Assembly (NCBI GenBank): GCA_040183005.1
Contig: JAMPIW010000007.1
Location: 1 to 64,000 of the forward strand
Source of the DNA: Gammaproteobacteria bacterium
Lineage (GTDB): Bacteria; Pseudomonadota; Gammaproteobacteria; Ga0077554; Ga007554
Direction: 5' to 3'
DNA: 64,000 nt
Made by a program: the position numbers and the translations under genes. Position 1 is the first letter of the stretch; each line of letters opens with the position of its first letter. The notes beneath the pieces were generated by a model. The model was not told where the DNA came from, ran no database searches, and saw only the letters and a list, made by a program, of their open reading frames with translations. Below, piece after piece: positions 28,605 through 37,198 of the stretch.

Positions 28605-29111
28605 CTATTTTTTGTCCTCAAGCTGTATCGCCTGAGCACGAAAGTTGATGGTGTAATAACTGCTAATGGATGTTGTCTGTTGATTCGGGCGTAGCCGTAG
28701 TGCTTGCAGTTGGGCTTCTGTGACGGGCGCGCCGGTGAAGACTGTGCCGCCCCAGCCCGATGAGGAGATTAGGGTATCTCCCGCCAACACTTCGCGTGTG
28801 ATGTCAATGACACCATCGGCGCCGGCGCTGGCAGCCTGTTTTTTTAATTCTTCCAGGGCCGCGGCTTCGGCCTGTGCAATACCGTAATTGCCGGACACGG
28901 GAACGCTTGAGCTGATCAATGCAATCCTCTTGTAGGATTGCGTGGGTGGTGTAATGAATATCTGGACTGTTTCGACGGGTGCCGGGGTGGCGGGCTTGGC
29001 TCCCGCTAACATGACGACGCCACCACTGGTTCTGAAGGCGGAGGCGCAGCCGCCTAACGCGAGTGTCAATATCATGCCCAGGGCAATATGTTTGAGTTGT
29101 AGCTGTTTCAT
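28605..29111 (-). CDS. Hypothetical lipoprotein
   Basis: A 168-residue lipoprotein with signal peptide and lipobox LALGGC (cysteine 22). A segment near the middle, AAALEELKKQAASAGADGVIDITRE, resembles YbjQ/DUF4156-like domains in which a surface-exposed alanine-rich helix precedes a GADG turn, but I cannot assign a function. Low-complexity proline and threonine residues follow the lipid anchor. It sits between rarA and crcB, where lolA is found in many relatives, though it is not LolA. Confidence 0.8.
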   Translation of the reverse strand: MKQLQLKHIALGMILTLALGGCASAFRTSGGVVMLAGAKPATPAPVETVQIFITPPTQSYKRIALISSSVPVSGNYGIAQAEAAALEELKKQAASAGADGVIDITREVLAGDTLISSSGWGGTVFTGAPVTEAQLQALRLRPNQQTTSISSYYTINFRAQAIQLEDKK

Positions 29112-29148
29112 TTCATTGATCCTCTGAAGGGTGCCTGGATTCGAAATC

Positions 29149-30483
29149 CTACTTTCCGCTGTCTTTATCCAGCTTCCTCAAGTGAGACAGTTTTTCCGCG
29201 ATTTTGATCTCCAGGCCGCGTGCCACGGGATGATAATATCTTTTTTCGCCCATTTCCTCAGGAAAGTATTTCTCGCCCGCCGCGTAACCTTGCCCCTCGT
29301 CATGCGCGTAGCGGTAGCCGCCACCATAGCCCATACCTTTCATAAGCCGGGTCGGGGCGTTTCGCAGGTGTAACGGTACCTCTAGTGTGCCAAGTTTACG
29401 TGCATCATCCATTGCGGCGTTGAATGCCTTATACACGGCGTTGCTTTTGGGCGCACAGGCCAGATAAACCACCGCCTGACCCAGCGCCAGCTCGCCTTCG
29501 GGGCTGCCGAGCCGTTCCTGTACGTCCCAGGCATTCAGTGCCAGTTGCAGGGCGCGCGGGTCGGCATTGCCGATGTCCTCGCTGGCGATGCGCGCGATGC
29601 GCCGCGCCAGATACAGCGGATCGCAGCCGCCATCGAGCATCCGCGCCAGCCAGTACAGCGCCGCATCAGGTGCGGAGCCGCGCACTGATTTGTGCAGGGC
29701 CGATATCTGATCATAAAAATATTCGCCGCCTTTATCAAACCGGCGCACGCCGCCCGATAACACTTCGTCGAGCAGCTCTTCCGTCACCACCTCGCGCCCA
29801 TTTTGTGGCTGGGCGAGGTCTGTCACCATTTCCAGAAAATTCAGGGCGCGGCGCGCATCACCATCGGCCGTCTCCGCCATCCGGTTGCGCAGATCACCGG
29901 GGATGTCGAGTGGACGGGCGCCCAAGCCACGCTCCATGTCTGCCAAGGCACGGTCAATGATATGGCGGATATCCACGGGTTGCAGGCTTTTGAGCACATA
30001 GACACGCGCACGCGACAGCAATGCGTTATTGAGTTCGAACGAGGGATTTTCGGTGGTGGCACCGATGAAGATGAACGTGCCGTCCTCAACGTAGGGGAGA
30101 AACGCGTCCTGCTGCGCCTTGTTGAAGCGATGCACTTCGTCCACGAACAACACCGTGCCTTGATCGTGCTCGGCGCGCGCCTGCTGCGCCTTGTCCACGG
30201 CGGCACGGATCTCCTTCACTCCCGCCAGTACGGCGGAGACACTGATAAATTGGGCCTGGGCGTGCTGTGCGATGAGCCGCGCCAGTGTGGTCTTACCGGT
30301 GCCCGGCGGACCCCAAAACACCATGGAATGGAGCCGGTCAGTTTCAATCGCCAGCCGTAGCGGCTTGCCCGGCCCGAGCAGGTGCGTCTGGCCGGAAAAG
30401 TCCTCCAGCCGCGTGGGCCGCATGCGGTCGGCAAGGGGCTGGCCGGAAAAGAGGGATGGAGGATTGCGAATTTCGGTTTTCAC
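29149..30483 (-). CDS. rarA: Replication-associated recombination protein RarA
   Basis: An AAA+ ATPase of 444 residues acting at stalled replication forks, related to clamp loaders. Walker A is [13 protein letters not shown] near residue 59, Walker B is [19 protein letters not shown] near 112, and the sensor region is [12 protein letters not shown] near 140. The C-terminal domain has the family stretches [15 protein letters not shown] and [13 protein letters not shown]. It heads the rarA, lipoprotein, crcB, DUF190, serS row. Confidence 0.95.
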   Translation of the reverse strand: MKTEIRNPPSLFSGQPLADRMRPTRLEDFSGQTHLLGPGKPLRLAIETDRLHSMVFWGPPGTGKTTLARLIAQHAQAQFISVSAVLAGVKEIRAAVDKAQQARAEHDQGTVLFVDEVHRFNKAQQDAFLPYVEDGTFIFIGATTENPSFELNNALLSRARVYVLKSLQPVDIRHIIDRALADMERGLGARPLDIPGDLRNRMAETADGDARRALNFLEMVTDLAQPQNGREVVTEELLDEVLSGGVRRFDKGGEYFYDQISALHKSVRGSAPDAALYWLARMLDGGCDPLYLARRIARIASEDIGNADPRALQLALNAWDVQERLGSPEGELALGQAVVYLACAPKSNAVYKAFNAAMDDARKLGTLEVPLHLRNAPTRLMKGMGYGGGYRYAHDEGQGYAAGEKYFPEEMGEKRYYHPVARGLEIKIAEKLSHLRKLDKDSGK

Positions 30484-30747
30484 GGTTGGGTTGCTGGCAG
30501 GTTCCTATGGTGCAACTGAAAAACGCAGGGTTTGCCGGTGGCTTTATAAGAGTCTGCCTAAGAGTCTACGGGCGCGGTCATCTGGAATATGTGGAGAAGG
30601 TTAAACCAGAATCCGTTCCCATGCAACGGCCTGTCTGTCTTAACGGGTGTCTAAAGCCCGGCCTTTCCGGGACGCTAAACAAACTATCTGGCTTGCCCGT
30701 TGGCCCACCAGAATTTAAGCGTAAAACCAGTTTCAAGGAGAAAAACA

Positions 30748-31059
30748 ATGAAATACACCTCTTGGAGCGCATTGGCGCTCGTTATGGTATTTAACAGTCC
30801 GCTTAGTCTTGCTGATGAGCAGATATCAATGCTCACGTCGTTCCCGGCACACATTGCTGCGAACCCGCTTTCTAAAACGTCTCCAGATGTAAAAACCGCC
30901 TTGATAAAAGAGGAGGATGTTCTGGAGATAAATCCGATAGCCAATCTTCTATCTATTCCTGGCGCATTCTATGCTCAGCCCGGAAAAAAAACGGACGTGG
31001 TGTTTTACTGCAATGGACACAACTGTTTGTATACCACCGCTGAATTAATTCGCCGTTAA
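30748..31059 (+). CDS. Small secreted protein with a rhodanese-like tail
   Basis: A 103-residue protein with a signal peptide (1-22, ending SLA) and ribosome site AAGGAG before the ATG at 30748. The C terminus reads DVVFYCNGHNCLYTTAELIRR, which resembles the end of a rhodanese domain, where a cysteine follows VFYC-N-G. Only part of the domain is present: the protein stops just after the loop, so it may be truncated or a separate small family. The two cysteines could be redox-active in the periplasm. A mobile element begins one base after the stop codon. Confidence 0.7.
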   Translation: MKYTSWSALALVMVFNSPLSLADEQISMLTSFPAHIAANPLSKTSPDVKTALIKEEDVLEINPIANLLSIPGAFYAQPGKKTDVVFYCNGHNCLYTTAELIRR

Positions 31060-31060
31060 A

Positions 31061-31335
31061 CCTAAAAACGGCAGTTGACCGCTTCCCTGTACGGCTAGCA
31101 ATATGTTTTTGAGGCTTTGTCATACCCTGCGGGTTCACCTGTTTGGTGAGGTCCGCTACGGGGTAGATTGCACGATTTTCAGTGCGCATGGCAGCGTTGC
31201 AACTCCTTGGAATGGCATTGCCACCTTCACGGTGGAACAACCATTCCGCGTCGTTGCGCCTCATTGTGCCCTTCACGGGTATGCCCTGCACCCCGAAAAC
31301 CGCACACTCCTCCCCGTCCAACTGCCGTTTCTAGG
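31061..31335. mobile_element. MITE-like element, family 2
   Basis: A 275-bp element with inverted ends CCTAAAAACGGCAGTTG and CCTAGAAACGGCAGTTG (one mismatch), flanked by the 5-bp direct repeat TTAAA (31056-31060 and 31336-31340). It encodes no transposase. Inner inverted repeats include CACCTTCACGGTG. The left target duplication includes the stop codon of the preceding gene. Its first 42 bp match a 46-bp relative at 52224-52269. Confidence 0.85.
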
Positions 31336-31464
31336 TTAAAGGAGAGTTTCCATGGGCATGCTATAGAATGGGCTATTTCTCTTCGCGGACATGACGACGG
31401 TAAGGGTGAGTTTCACGTACAATAACGCCTTACCAGAATATATGTAGAGAGTATAGGGGACGTA

Positions 31465-33438
31465 ATGAACAGTCTGTGGAATGACCAGGAAGCCAGCGAG
31501 TATGTTGGAGATCTCGGCCTGCGCGTATATACCTCGCGTCTGTTGGGGCGCGATACCACGCTGGTGCTGCACGGCGGCGGCAATACTTCGGTGAAGATCA
31601 CTGAAAAAAATATCCTCGGTGAAGATGAAACCCTGCTTTATGTGAAGGGCAGCGGCTGGGATCTGGAGACTATCGAGGCTGCCGGTTTTTCACCGGTGCG
31701 TTTGGATCATATGCTGGCATTGGCCAAACTCGATACGCTCTCTGATCCGCAGATGGTGAACGAGTTGGTGACGCACATGACGCGCGCTTCCGCGCCCACG
31801 CCGTCGGTCGAGACTATCCTGCACGCCACCTTGCCGTATAAGTACGTCGACCATACCCATGCCGACGCCATTGTGACCTTGACTAACACGGTGGCTGGTC
31901 TGAATCGCGTCAAAAGGATCTATGGCAATTCAGTTGTGATCGTTCCCTATATCATGCCCGGCTTCGATCTTGCCCGCTTGTGCGCGCAGGCATTCGCCGA
32001 GCAGGCTCATAAAGATACCTTGGGCATGATTCTCATGAATCACGGGATATTTACCTTCGGGTCGACTGCGAAGATTGCCTATGAACGCATGATTAGCCTT
32101 GTGACGCGTGCCGAGCAGTATCTGGTGCGGCGTCGCGCCTGGAATCTGCCAGCGCCTATCGTTGGAATCTCCAACAAACCGCAACGTCTGGAGATTGCGA
32201 ACTTGCGCCGCGATATTTCTGCCGTGGCAGGATTTCCTGTGATACTTGCCACCGATTCGGATCCACGCAGCCTGGCCTTTGCGCGCCGCGACGATGTTGC
32301 GGTGATCTCACAGCAAGGTCCGGCCACGCCGGATCACGTGATCCGCACCAAGCGCCTGCCCTGTTTGGGGCGGGATGTCGATGCCTACGCCGCCGCCTAT
32401 AAGGCTTATTTTGACGAATACGCGCCGACCGCGAAAGAACCCAAGACCATGCTTGATCCCGCGCCCAGGGTCATACTCGATCCCGAGCTGGGACTGTGCG
32501 CAGTGGGGCGCACCGCCAAGGATGCCGCCATCGTCAAGGACATCTACCAGCACACCATTGAGGTCATTCTGCGCGCAACGGCATTGGGTGGTTGGCAAGC
32601 GCTGCCCGCCAAGGACATCTTCGACATGGAATACTGGGATCTTGAGCAGGCCAAGCTGCGCAAGAGCGGCAAGCCACCGCTGTTTACCGGCGAGATTGCG
32701 CTGGTCACCGGCGCGGCGTCCGGTATTGGCAAGGCCTGTGTGGATGCCCTGCTGGCACGCGGCGCGGCGGTGATTGGGATGGATGTCAATCCGGCCATCA
32801 CGCAGCTATATAAGTGTCCCGACTTTCTCGGCATGGTCTGCGATGTCACCGATGAGGCAGAGATTGCCAGCGCCCTGGAAACCGGTGTTCGTGCCTTTGG
32901 CGGCCTGGATATGCTGATTCTCAACGCCGGCATCTTCCCGCCGGGACGCAGAATTGATGCTTTACCTACGGAGGAATGGCGCAAAGTAATGAGCATCAAC
33001 CTGGATGCCAACCTGGTACTGATGCGCGAAACCCATCCACTGCTCAAGCATGCGCCCAAAGGGGGGAGGGTGGTGATTATCGGTTCGAAAAACGTCCCCG
33101 CGCCTGGCCCCGGCGCCGCTGCCTATTCCGCCTCGAAGGCGGCCTTGAATCAGCTTGCGCGGGTTGCTGCCCTGGAATGGGGTAAAGACGGTATTCGCAT
33201 CAACTCCCTGCATCCCAATGCCGTATTCGACACTGGTATCTGGACCGTCGAAGTGTTGCAAGCCCGCGCCAGGCACTACGGCTTGAGTGTTGAAGAATAT
33301 AAACGCAACAACGTGCTGGGCGTAGAAGTCACCAGCCGCGACGTCGCCGAACTCGCCGCCGAAATGTGCGGGCCGTTGTTCGCCAAGACCACGGCCGCGC
33401 AGGTGCCGGTGGATGGGGGGAGTGAACGGGTGATTTGA
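31465..33438 (+). CDS. Bifunctional class II aldolase / short-chain dehydrogenase
   Basis: A 657-residue fusion. The N-terminal part (about 1-390) is a class II aldolase domain related to rhamnulose-1-phosphate aldolase, with GRDTTLVLHGGGNTS and the metal histidines in YVDHTHADAIV and MNHGIFTFG. The C-terminal part (about 408-657) is a short-chain dehydrogenase, with NAD site TGAASGIGKA near 415, LNAGIF, and catalytic YSASK near 553. Fusions like this are often called RhaD-like and can make or split a hydroxy-keto sugar and oxidise the aldehyde. The actual sugar substrate is unknown. It stands alone with its own promoter region. Confidence 0.9.
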   Translation: MNSLWNDQEASEYVGDLGLRVYTSRLLGRDTTLVLHGGGNTSVKITEKNILGEDETLLYVKGSGWDLETIEAAGFSPVRLDHMLALAKLDTLSDPQMVNELVTHMTRASAPTPSVETILHATLPYKYVDHTHADAIVTLTNTVAGLNRVKRIYGNSVVIVPYIMPGFDLARLCAQAFAEQAHKDTLGMILMNHGIFTFGSTAKIAYERMISLVTRAEQYLVRRRAWNLPAPIVGISNKPQRLEIANLRRDISAVAGFPVILATDSDPRSLAFARRDDVAVISQQGPATPDHVIRTKRLPCLGRDVDAYAAAYKAYFDEYAPTAKEPKTMLDPAPRVILDPELGLCAVGRTAKDAAIVKDIYQHTIEVILRATALGGWQALPAKDIFDMEYWDLEQAKLRKSGKPPLFTGEIALVTGAASGIGKACVDALLARGAAVIGMDVNPAITQLYKCPDFLGMVCDVTDEAEIASALETGVRAFGGLDMLILNAGIFPPGRRIDALPTEEWRKVMSINLDANLVLMRETHPLLKHAPKGGRVVIIGSKNVPAPGPGAAAYSASKAALNQLARVAALEWGKDGIRINSLHPNAVFDTGIWTVEVLQARARHYGLSVEEYKRNNVLGVEVTSRDVAELAAEMCGPLFAKTTAAQVPVDGGSERVI

Positions 33439-33656
33439 TGCGGTTGTAACAACGTTCTGCATTGCCCCCTGCTGATATTTGACTTTGATACAGCATGGCG
33501 ATGGGTAAGTAGATGAGAAATAGCGATATAGAATATAAAAGACGCCCTTGACTCTCTTGCTACGTCGCCTGGGGGTCCGCAATGAATAGTTCCCATGCCC
33601 AATCATCACAGCATATGCTTGAAGTGGATGTCATCCGGTAACTATGGCAAATTTCC

Positions 33657-33673
33657 TGTCGGATAATTTTACA
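33657..33673 (+). promoter_or_regulatory. 17-bp activator element A1
   Basis: TGTCGGATAATTTTACA, the farthest of three such elements upstream of the sigma-54-type promoter at 34125. Confidence 0.6.
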
Positions 33674-33846
33674 CCGCCCAAACCTGCGCCTGCCGCTGTC
33701 GGCCCAGCTTCCTCGCGCATATTGAAAGATTCAATAAGTCAATAACATAGTAGTGGTATCAACCACTCTATTTACTGTCAACGCTGTGGCAATCACCCTC
33801 GAAACTAATCAAAAATGATATCGTCCGGCAACCATAGAATATTTTC

Positions 33847-33863
33847 TGTCGGATAATTTTACA
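33847..33863 (+). promoter_or_regulatory. 17-bp activator element A2
   Basis: TGTCGGATAATTTTACA, identical to A1 and 190 bp downstream of it. Confidence 0.6.
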
Positions 33864-34028
33864 TCACCTACATCTGCGCCCTGCCGCTGTCTGACCCGCC
33901 TTCTTGCGCATACAGGATAACTCTATAAATCAACAGCATAAAAGTTTAATCAACTACTCTTGTCACTATCGACGCCACGGTGACCACCCTCGAAATTAAT
34001 TAATAATTGATCAAAATCCATCATATTT

Positions 34029-34045
34029 TGTCGAAAAAAATTACA
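34029..34045 (+). promoter_or_regulatory. 17-bp activator element A3
   Basis: TGTCGAAAAAAATTACA, 182 bp after A2 and ending 79 bp before the -24/-12 promoter. The same spacing separates element B3 from its promoter. Confidence 0.6.
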
Positions 34046-34124
34046 CTCGTCATCTCCTGTTAACGCGCCATGATATTACATAACATTTTGTTTTATAACA
34101 AATTATATCTTATTCGGCGAGGAT

Positions 34125-34140
34125 TGGCGCGAGTGATGCA
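34125..34140 (+). promoter_or_regulatory. Sigma-54-type promoter, copy A
   Basis: TGGCGCGAGTGATGCA fits TGGCRC-N5-WTGCA of sigma-54 promoters with the exact GG to GC spacing. It is identical in copy B while neighbouring bases have diverged, which suggests selection. Predicted start near 34151, leaving a leader of about 270 nt. Confidence 0.7.
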
Positions 34141-34230
34141 TCATTAAAAACGAGAGCCGTTATTGTGTATTTTACGGATAGCCTTAGGGAAGGTGACTGG
34201 CTTTTATAGTGAGGAATAGAGGGAAGAAAG

Positions 34231-34425
34231 ATGGCTTTGTCACAGCATCAACCATTCATCCTGCAGTATTGTCGTGTGTCTTGGGCACGTCTAGCAGTCA
34301 CGCTGATTAACCCCTCCTGTTGTGGCTTTACTCTCATCGGCTGTCTCGACTTGCCCCACTTTCTTGATGTTAAGGGGAGCGTCCCCTTTTTTTCCTTATC
34401 AGTTAACAAGGAGGAGTCAAAATGA
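34231..34425 (+). CDS. Possible leader ORF, 64 residues, overlapping the next gene
   Basis: A frame starting MALSQHQPFILQ with ribosome site GAGGGAAG runs to a TGA that overlaps the ATG of the 34422 gene (ATGA). Copy B of the region has a frame with the same start (MALSQHQQFIFQ, 36903-37151), but a one-base shift changes the rest, so coding is doubtful. It may be a translated leader that couples to the next gene, or a chance frame in the long 5' leader. Confidence 0.3.
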   Translation: MALSQHQPFILQYCRVSWARLAVTLINPSCCGFTLIGCLDLPHFLDVKGSVPFFSLSVNKEESK

Positions 34426-36113
34426 ATCGAATATTTCGTATAGCTGCAATGGCGGCGAGTGTGATCTTCATTACGCTCTCAATTGACACCGCCTATGCGG
34501 GGGCGATTTACACCACCGACAAGACGGGTACCATCGTCAACGCGAACACCAACTATGGTCTTGCCACGGACGTCTACCTTAGCGGCGGCTCTCAGAACCA
34601 AAGTGCCTCGGGTCTGAGCGACGGCACGTATTATTTCCAGGTCACCGATCCCAGCGGGAAAACATTGCTTTCCACGGATGCGGCTGTGTGCCGCCAGCTG
34701 ACAGTGGCGGGCGGACGGGTCGTCGGGGCGGCGGGACCCTGCCCTCATCCTAATGGGACATTCAATCCCGCGAATGGGGCGACGCCGGTCCAGCTTGCGC
34801 CATTCGCGCAAACGCCAAATCATGGAACCGTGAACAAGGCATGGTTGGTCCCCACCAGCAGTGCTACGATATCGAGCTCCGACCCCAAGGTACTCGTCTT
34901 CAAGCAGTCGGACTCCAAGACGGATAATTTCAAGGTCCCTTCGGGCGTGGTTCAACAGGGTTCCTGTCAACCGTCTAGCTCGCTGTCCGCAATGGTCAGC
35001 GGGACAAACGTCGTCTCGTACGTTCCCAAGGGGGCTTGGTCAGGAGGATCCTCTGGGATTTCCGTGGTCAATATAGAGGGCAGCAGCGTCACGCCTACTC
35101 TCATCCCGACGTCTAACGTCGTGAACTCCTGTGCCTCGAACCCGGTGACGGGCACGACGGCGTGCACCGCGAACAACACAGATGTGTATCTGCTGTCCGG
35201 TACGACGCTGGGTAGCACGCTTACGAGCAGCGGGACCGGTACTATCGGTTTCTCAGGCGGTAGTTGCACCAATTGCGGGATCGCGATGGACGCCACGCAT
35301 AACAAGGCGGTGATTGGGCTCAGCCTCGGTGGCATAGGCGGGTTCCAGTTTCTAAACCTCGCCACATCCACGTTCGAGCCGGCATTCGCATCCATGGCGC
35401 CCGGGACAACTAGGATTTCGGAAGATCCGCTCATCGATCCGGTCCGGAATCTCTTATTGTCCGCCGCTGAGAGCAACAATTACGAGATCGTCAACGTGGC
35501 GACGAGTACGACCCCCACGTTCTTCGAAAACCCCATCGCAGGCACGGGTGGTGGAGTGCTTGATTCCTCAGGCGAAGACTGCAGCACAGGTATCGCTCTG
35601 GCGCCTGCCGAATTTTCCGGACCATCCAATGTGTACATTGCCGATTTGACTCAGGCCACGTTCACGCCTGGGTCACCCGGCACGTGGACTGCACCTTCGC
35701 AGGTACAGACCCTGTCGGAGTCGACCCTGTCGGCGGGGGCAAGCGGCCTCGCTGTGGCGCAGGGTACGCATACTGGTATCGTGTCGGGGGAATTCGGCGG
35801 TGATGCCATCACGGCGATTGCGCTTCCCACGACATCCGGTAGTGGAACGCCCGCGATCACAGACTGGGTGACGTGCAGCATTGGGAGCGGCTTCTCGTTA
35901 GGCCTTGATCCACACACCGTGACTGCATATCAGAGTCCGAACGGTGGTGATGCGATCGCATTGCTGGCGAATTCGCCGCCAGCATCTACGCTCGCCGTAG
36001 TGGATCTCACCAAGATGTTGAATGCCACGATCGTGCCGCGCACCGTAGGTGGGCACGCCTGCTTATCGGGCACGCTCCCGGCGACGGTGGTTAGCTTCAT
36101 TCCCGTACCATAA
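34422..36113 (+). CDS. Exported beta-rich protein, predicted sigma-54 controlled
   Basis: A 563-residue exported protein. The signal peptide spans residues 1-26 (ending AYAG). Residues about 35-175 form a domain with ATDVYLSGGSQN and LSDGTYYFQVTDPSGKTLLS, a pattern I associate with prealbumin-like repeats in secreted surface proteins. From about 180 on the sequence is glycine, serine and threonine rich with propeller-like stretches (GISVVNIEGS, GGFQFLNLATSTFEP, VLDSSGEDCSTGIALAP). Paired cysteines suggest disulfides. There is no PEP-CTERM tag or lipobox, so it is probably secreted freely or held in the outer layers. It has the sigma-54-type promoter and three activator elements. Function unknown. 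Confidence 0.8.
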   Translation: MNRIFRIAAMAASVIFITLSIDTAYAGAIYTTDKTGTIVNANTNYGLATDVYLSGGSQNQSASGLSDGTYYFQVTDPSGKTLLSTDAAVCRQLTVAGGRVVGAAGPCPHPNGTFNPANGATPVQLAPFAQTPNHGTVNKAWLVPTSSATISSSDPKVLVFKQSDSKTDNFKVPSGVVQQGSCQPSSSLSAMVSGTNVVSYVPKGAWSGGSSGISVVNIEGSSVTPTLIPTSNVVNSCASNPVTGTTACTANNTDVYLLSGTTLGSTLTSSGTGTIGFSGGSCTNCGIAMDATHNKAVIGLSLGGIGGFQFLNLATSTFEPAFASMAPGTTRISEDPLIDPVRNLLLSAAESNNYEIVNVATSTTPTFFENPIAGTGGGVLDSSGEDCSTGIALAPAEFSGPSNVYIADLTQATFTPGSPGTWTAPSQVQTLSESTLSAGASGLAVAQGTHTGIVSGEFGGDAITAIALPTTSGSGTPAITDWVTCSIGSGFSLGLDPHTVTAYQSPNGGDAIALLANSPPASTLAVVDLTKMLNATIVPRTVGGHACLSGTLPATVVSFIPVP

Positions 36114-36131
36114 CGATATAGGAGTTATGCA

Positions 36132-36169
36132 CGTAGGGGTGGACGAGGATGGCCTCATTCACCCCTACG
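36132..36169. terminator. Hairpin after the 34422 gene
   Basis: A perfect 10-bp stem, CGTAGGGGTG against CACCCCTACG, with an 18-base loop lies 19 bp after the stop codon. No T-run follows, so it may stabilise the message or assist Rho-dependent ending more than act alone. Confidence 0.45.
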
Positions 36170-36353
36170 CCATTGCTATGGACCATAACCCATAGTTCCA
36201 AGCCTGTAGGCTGAATGAAGCGAAGCCCAACCCAACAATTCAGGAACCCGAGTTCAGGCCGCTTGCAATTCCCCTGTATATTCCGGTAGGTTTGCGAGAG
36301 CCGAGCAGGGTATGCTCGAAGTGGATGTTTTTCGGCGACCATGGAAAATTTTC

Positions 36354-36370
36354 TGTCGAATAATTTTACA
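36354..36370 (+). promoter_or_regulatory. 17-bp activator element B1
   Basis: TGTCGAATAATTTTACA, the farthest of three elements in copy B, 169 bp before B2. Confidence 0.6.
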
Positions 36371-36522
36371 CTACTAAAATCTGTGCCAAGTTGCCGTCGG
36401 CCCCGCTTTCTCGTGAATGTTAAAATATTCTACAAATCAGAAACATATCAGTTAAATAAAGCATTCTAGCCACCCTCGAAATTAATCAAAAATGATGTAA
36501 TCCGGTAATCATGGTAAATTTC

Positions 36523-36539
36523 TGTCGAATAATTTTACA
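36523..36539 (+). promoter_or_regulatory. 17-bp activator element B2
   Basis: TGTCGAATAATTTTACA, identical to B1, and 182 bp before B3. Confidence 0.6.
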
Positions 36540-36704
36540 GTGCCCAAACCTGTGCCCTGCCGCTCTTGGCACCGCCTCCTTGCGCACATTGAATGATCCC
36601 GTAAATCAATAGCATAGTAGTTTAATCAACTACTCTTGTCACTATCGACGCCGCAGTAACCACCCTCGAAACTAATTAAAAATTGATCAAAACTCTCCAG
36701 AGTT

Positions 36705-36721
36705 TGTCGAGAAACTTTACA
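36705..36721 (+). promoter_or_regulatory. 17-bp activator element B3
   Basis: TGTCGAGAAACTTTACA, ending 79 bp before the -24/-12 promoter, as A3 does in copy A. Confidence 0.6.
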
Positions 36722-36800
36722 CTCGTTATCTCACGGTGGTGCGTTATAGAATTACATATATATTTGTATTTAATAAACTTTTATATTATTTTCTGAGGAT

Positions 36801-36816
36801 TGGCGCGAGTGATGCA
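36801..36816 (+). promoter_or_regulatory. Sigma-54-type promoter, copy B
   Basis: TGGCGCGAGTGATGCA, identical to the promoter of copy A. The predicted start is near 36827, giving a leader of about 370 nt before the ATG at 37199. Confidence 0.7.
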
Positions 36817-36902
36817 TGCTTGAAAACGAGAGCCGTTTTTGCGTTTTTTACGGATAGCCTAAGGGAATCTGACTGACTTTAGACGGGACGGAGGGAAGAA
36901 AA

Positions 36903-37151
36903 ATGGCTCTATCACAGCATCAACAATTCATCTTTCAGCGTTGTTGCATATCTTGGCCGTGTCCAGCAGGCGTGCTGCTTAATCCTCCTATTGTGGCTTT
37001 ACTCTCTTCGGCAGTATCGACTTTCCCTGCTTTCTTGATGTTGTCCCATATTTGGAATAGGCGTTTGAGGCGGGTTAGCCATAATACAAGACTAGCCCCT
37101 TTTTGTTCAAAGTCATACCTATCACTTGAGGGTAAGGGAGTAGTTGGATAA
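36903..37151 (+). CDS. Possible leader ORF, 82 residues
   Basis: Starts MALSQHQQFIFQ with GAGGGAAG upstream, like the frame at 34231, but diverges after about 30 codons because of a one-base difference. It ends 47 bp before the dehydrogenase gene. The conserved start and ribosome site hint at translation of the leader; the lack of conserved protein downstream makes a functional product unlikely. Confidence 0.2.
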   Translation: MALSQHQQFIFQRCCISWPCPAGVLLNPPIVALLSSAVSTFPAFLMLSHIWNRRLRRVSHNTRLAPFCSKSYLSLEGKGVVG

Positions 37152-37198
37152 GCGTCATTTTGTCTCCTATGCTTTTACTAACCCATGGAGGGCGAATC

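Larger units (their letters stand above)
33614..34371 (+). repeat. Duplicated regulatory region, copy A
   Basis: About 758 bp upstream of the 34422 gene, similar along its length to 36311-37042, which lies upstream of the 37199 gene. Inside are imperfect tandem units of 180-190 bp, each containing the TGTCGR-N5-WTTACA element and ending near an ACCCTCGAAA sequence. The region ends in a sigma-54-type promoter and a leader with a short frame. With flanks 33439-33613 and 34372-34421 it fills the long gene-poor gap; I see no conserved gene in the gap other than the doubtful leader frame. Confidence 0.85.
36311..37042 (+). repeat. Duplicated regulatory region, copy B
   Basis: About 732 bp upstream of the 37199 gene, a diverged copy of 33614-34371. 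It keeps the tandem units, three 17-bp elements, the sigma-54-type promoter and the short leader frame start. Together with 36114-36310 (hairpin and a TAGGCTGAATGAAGCG repeat fragment) and 37043-37198 it makes up a gap without any confident gene. Confidence 0.85.

Noticed and set aside
33640-36722. Repeated units of the two regulatory regions considered as a CRISPR array or satellite
   Set aside because: The period is 170-190 bp, units are diverged, there are no short repeats with unique spacers and no cas genes.
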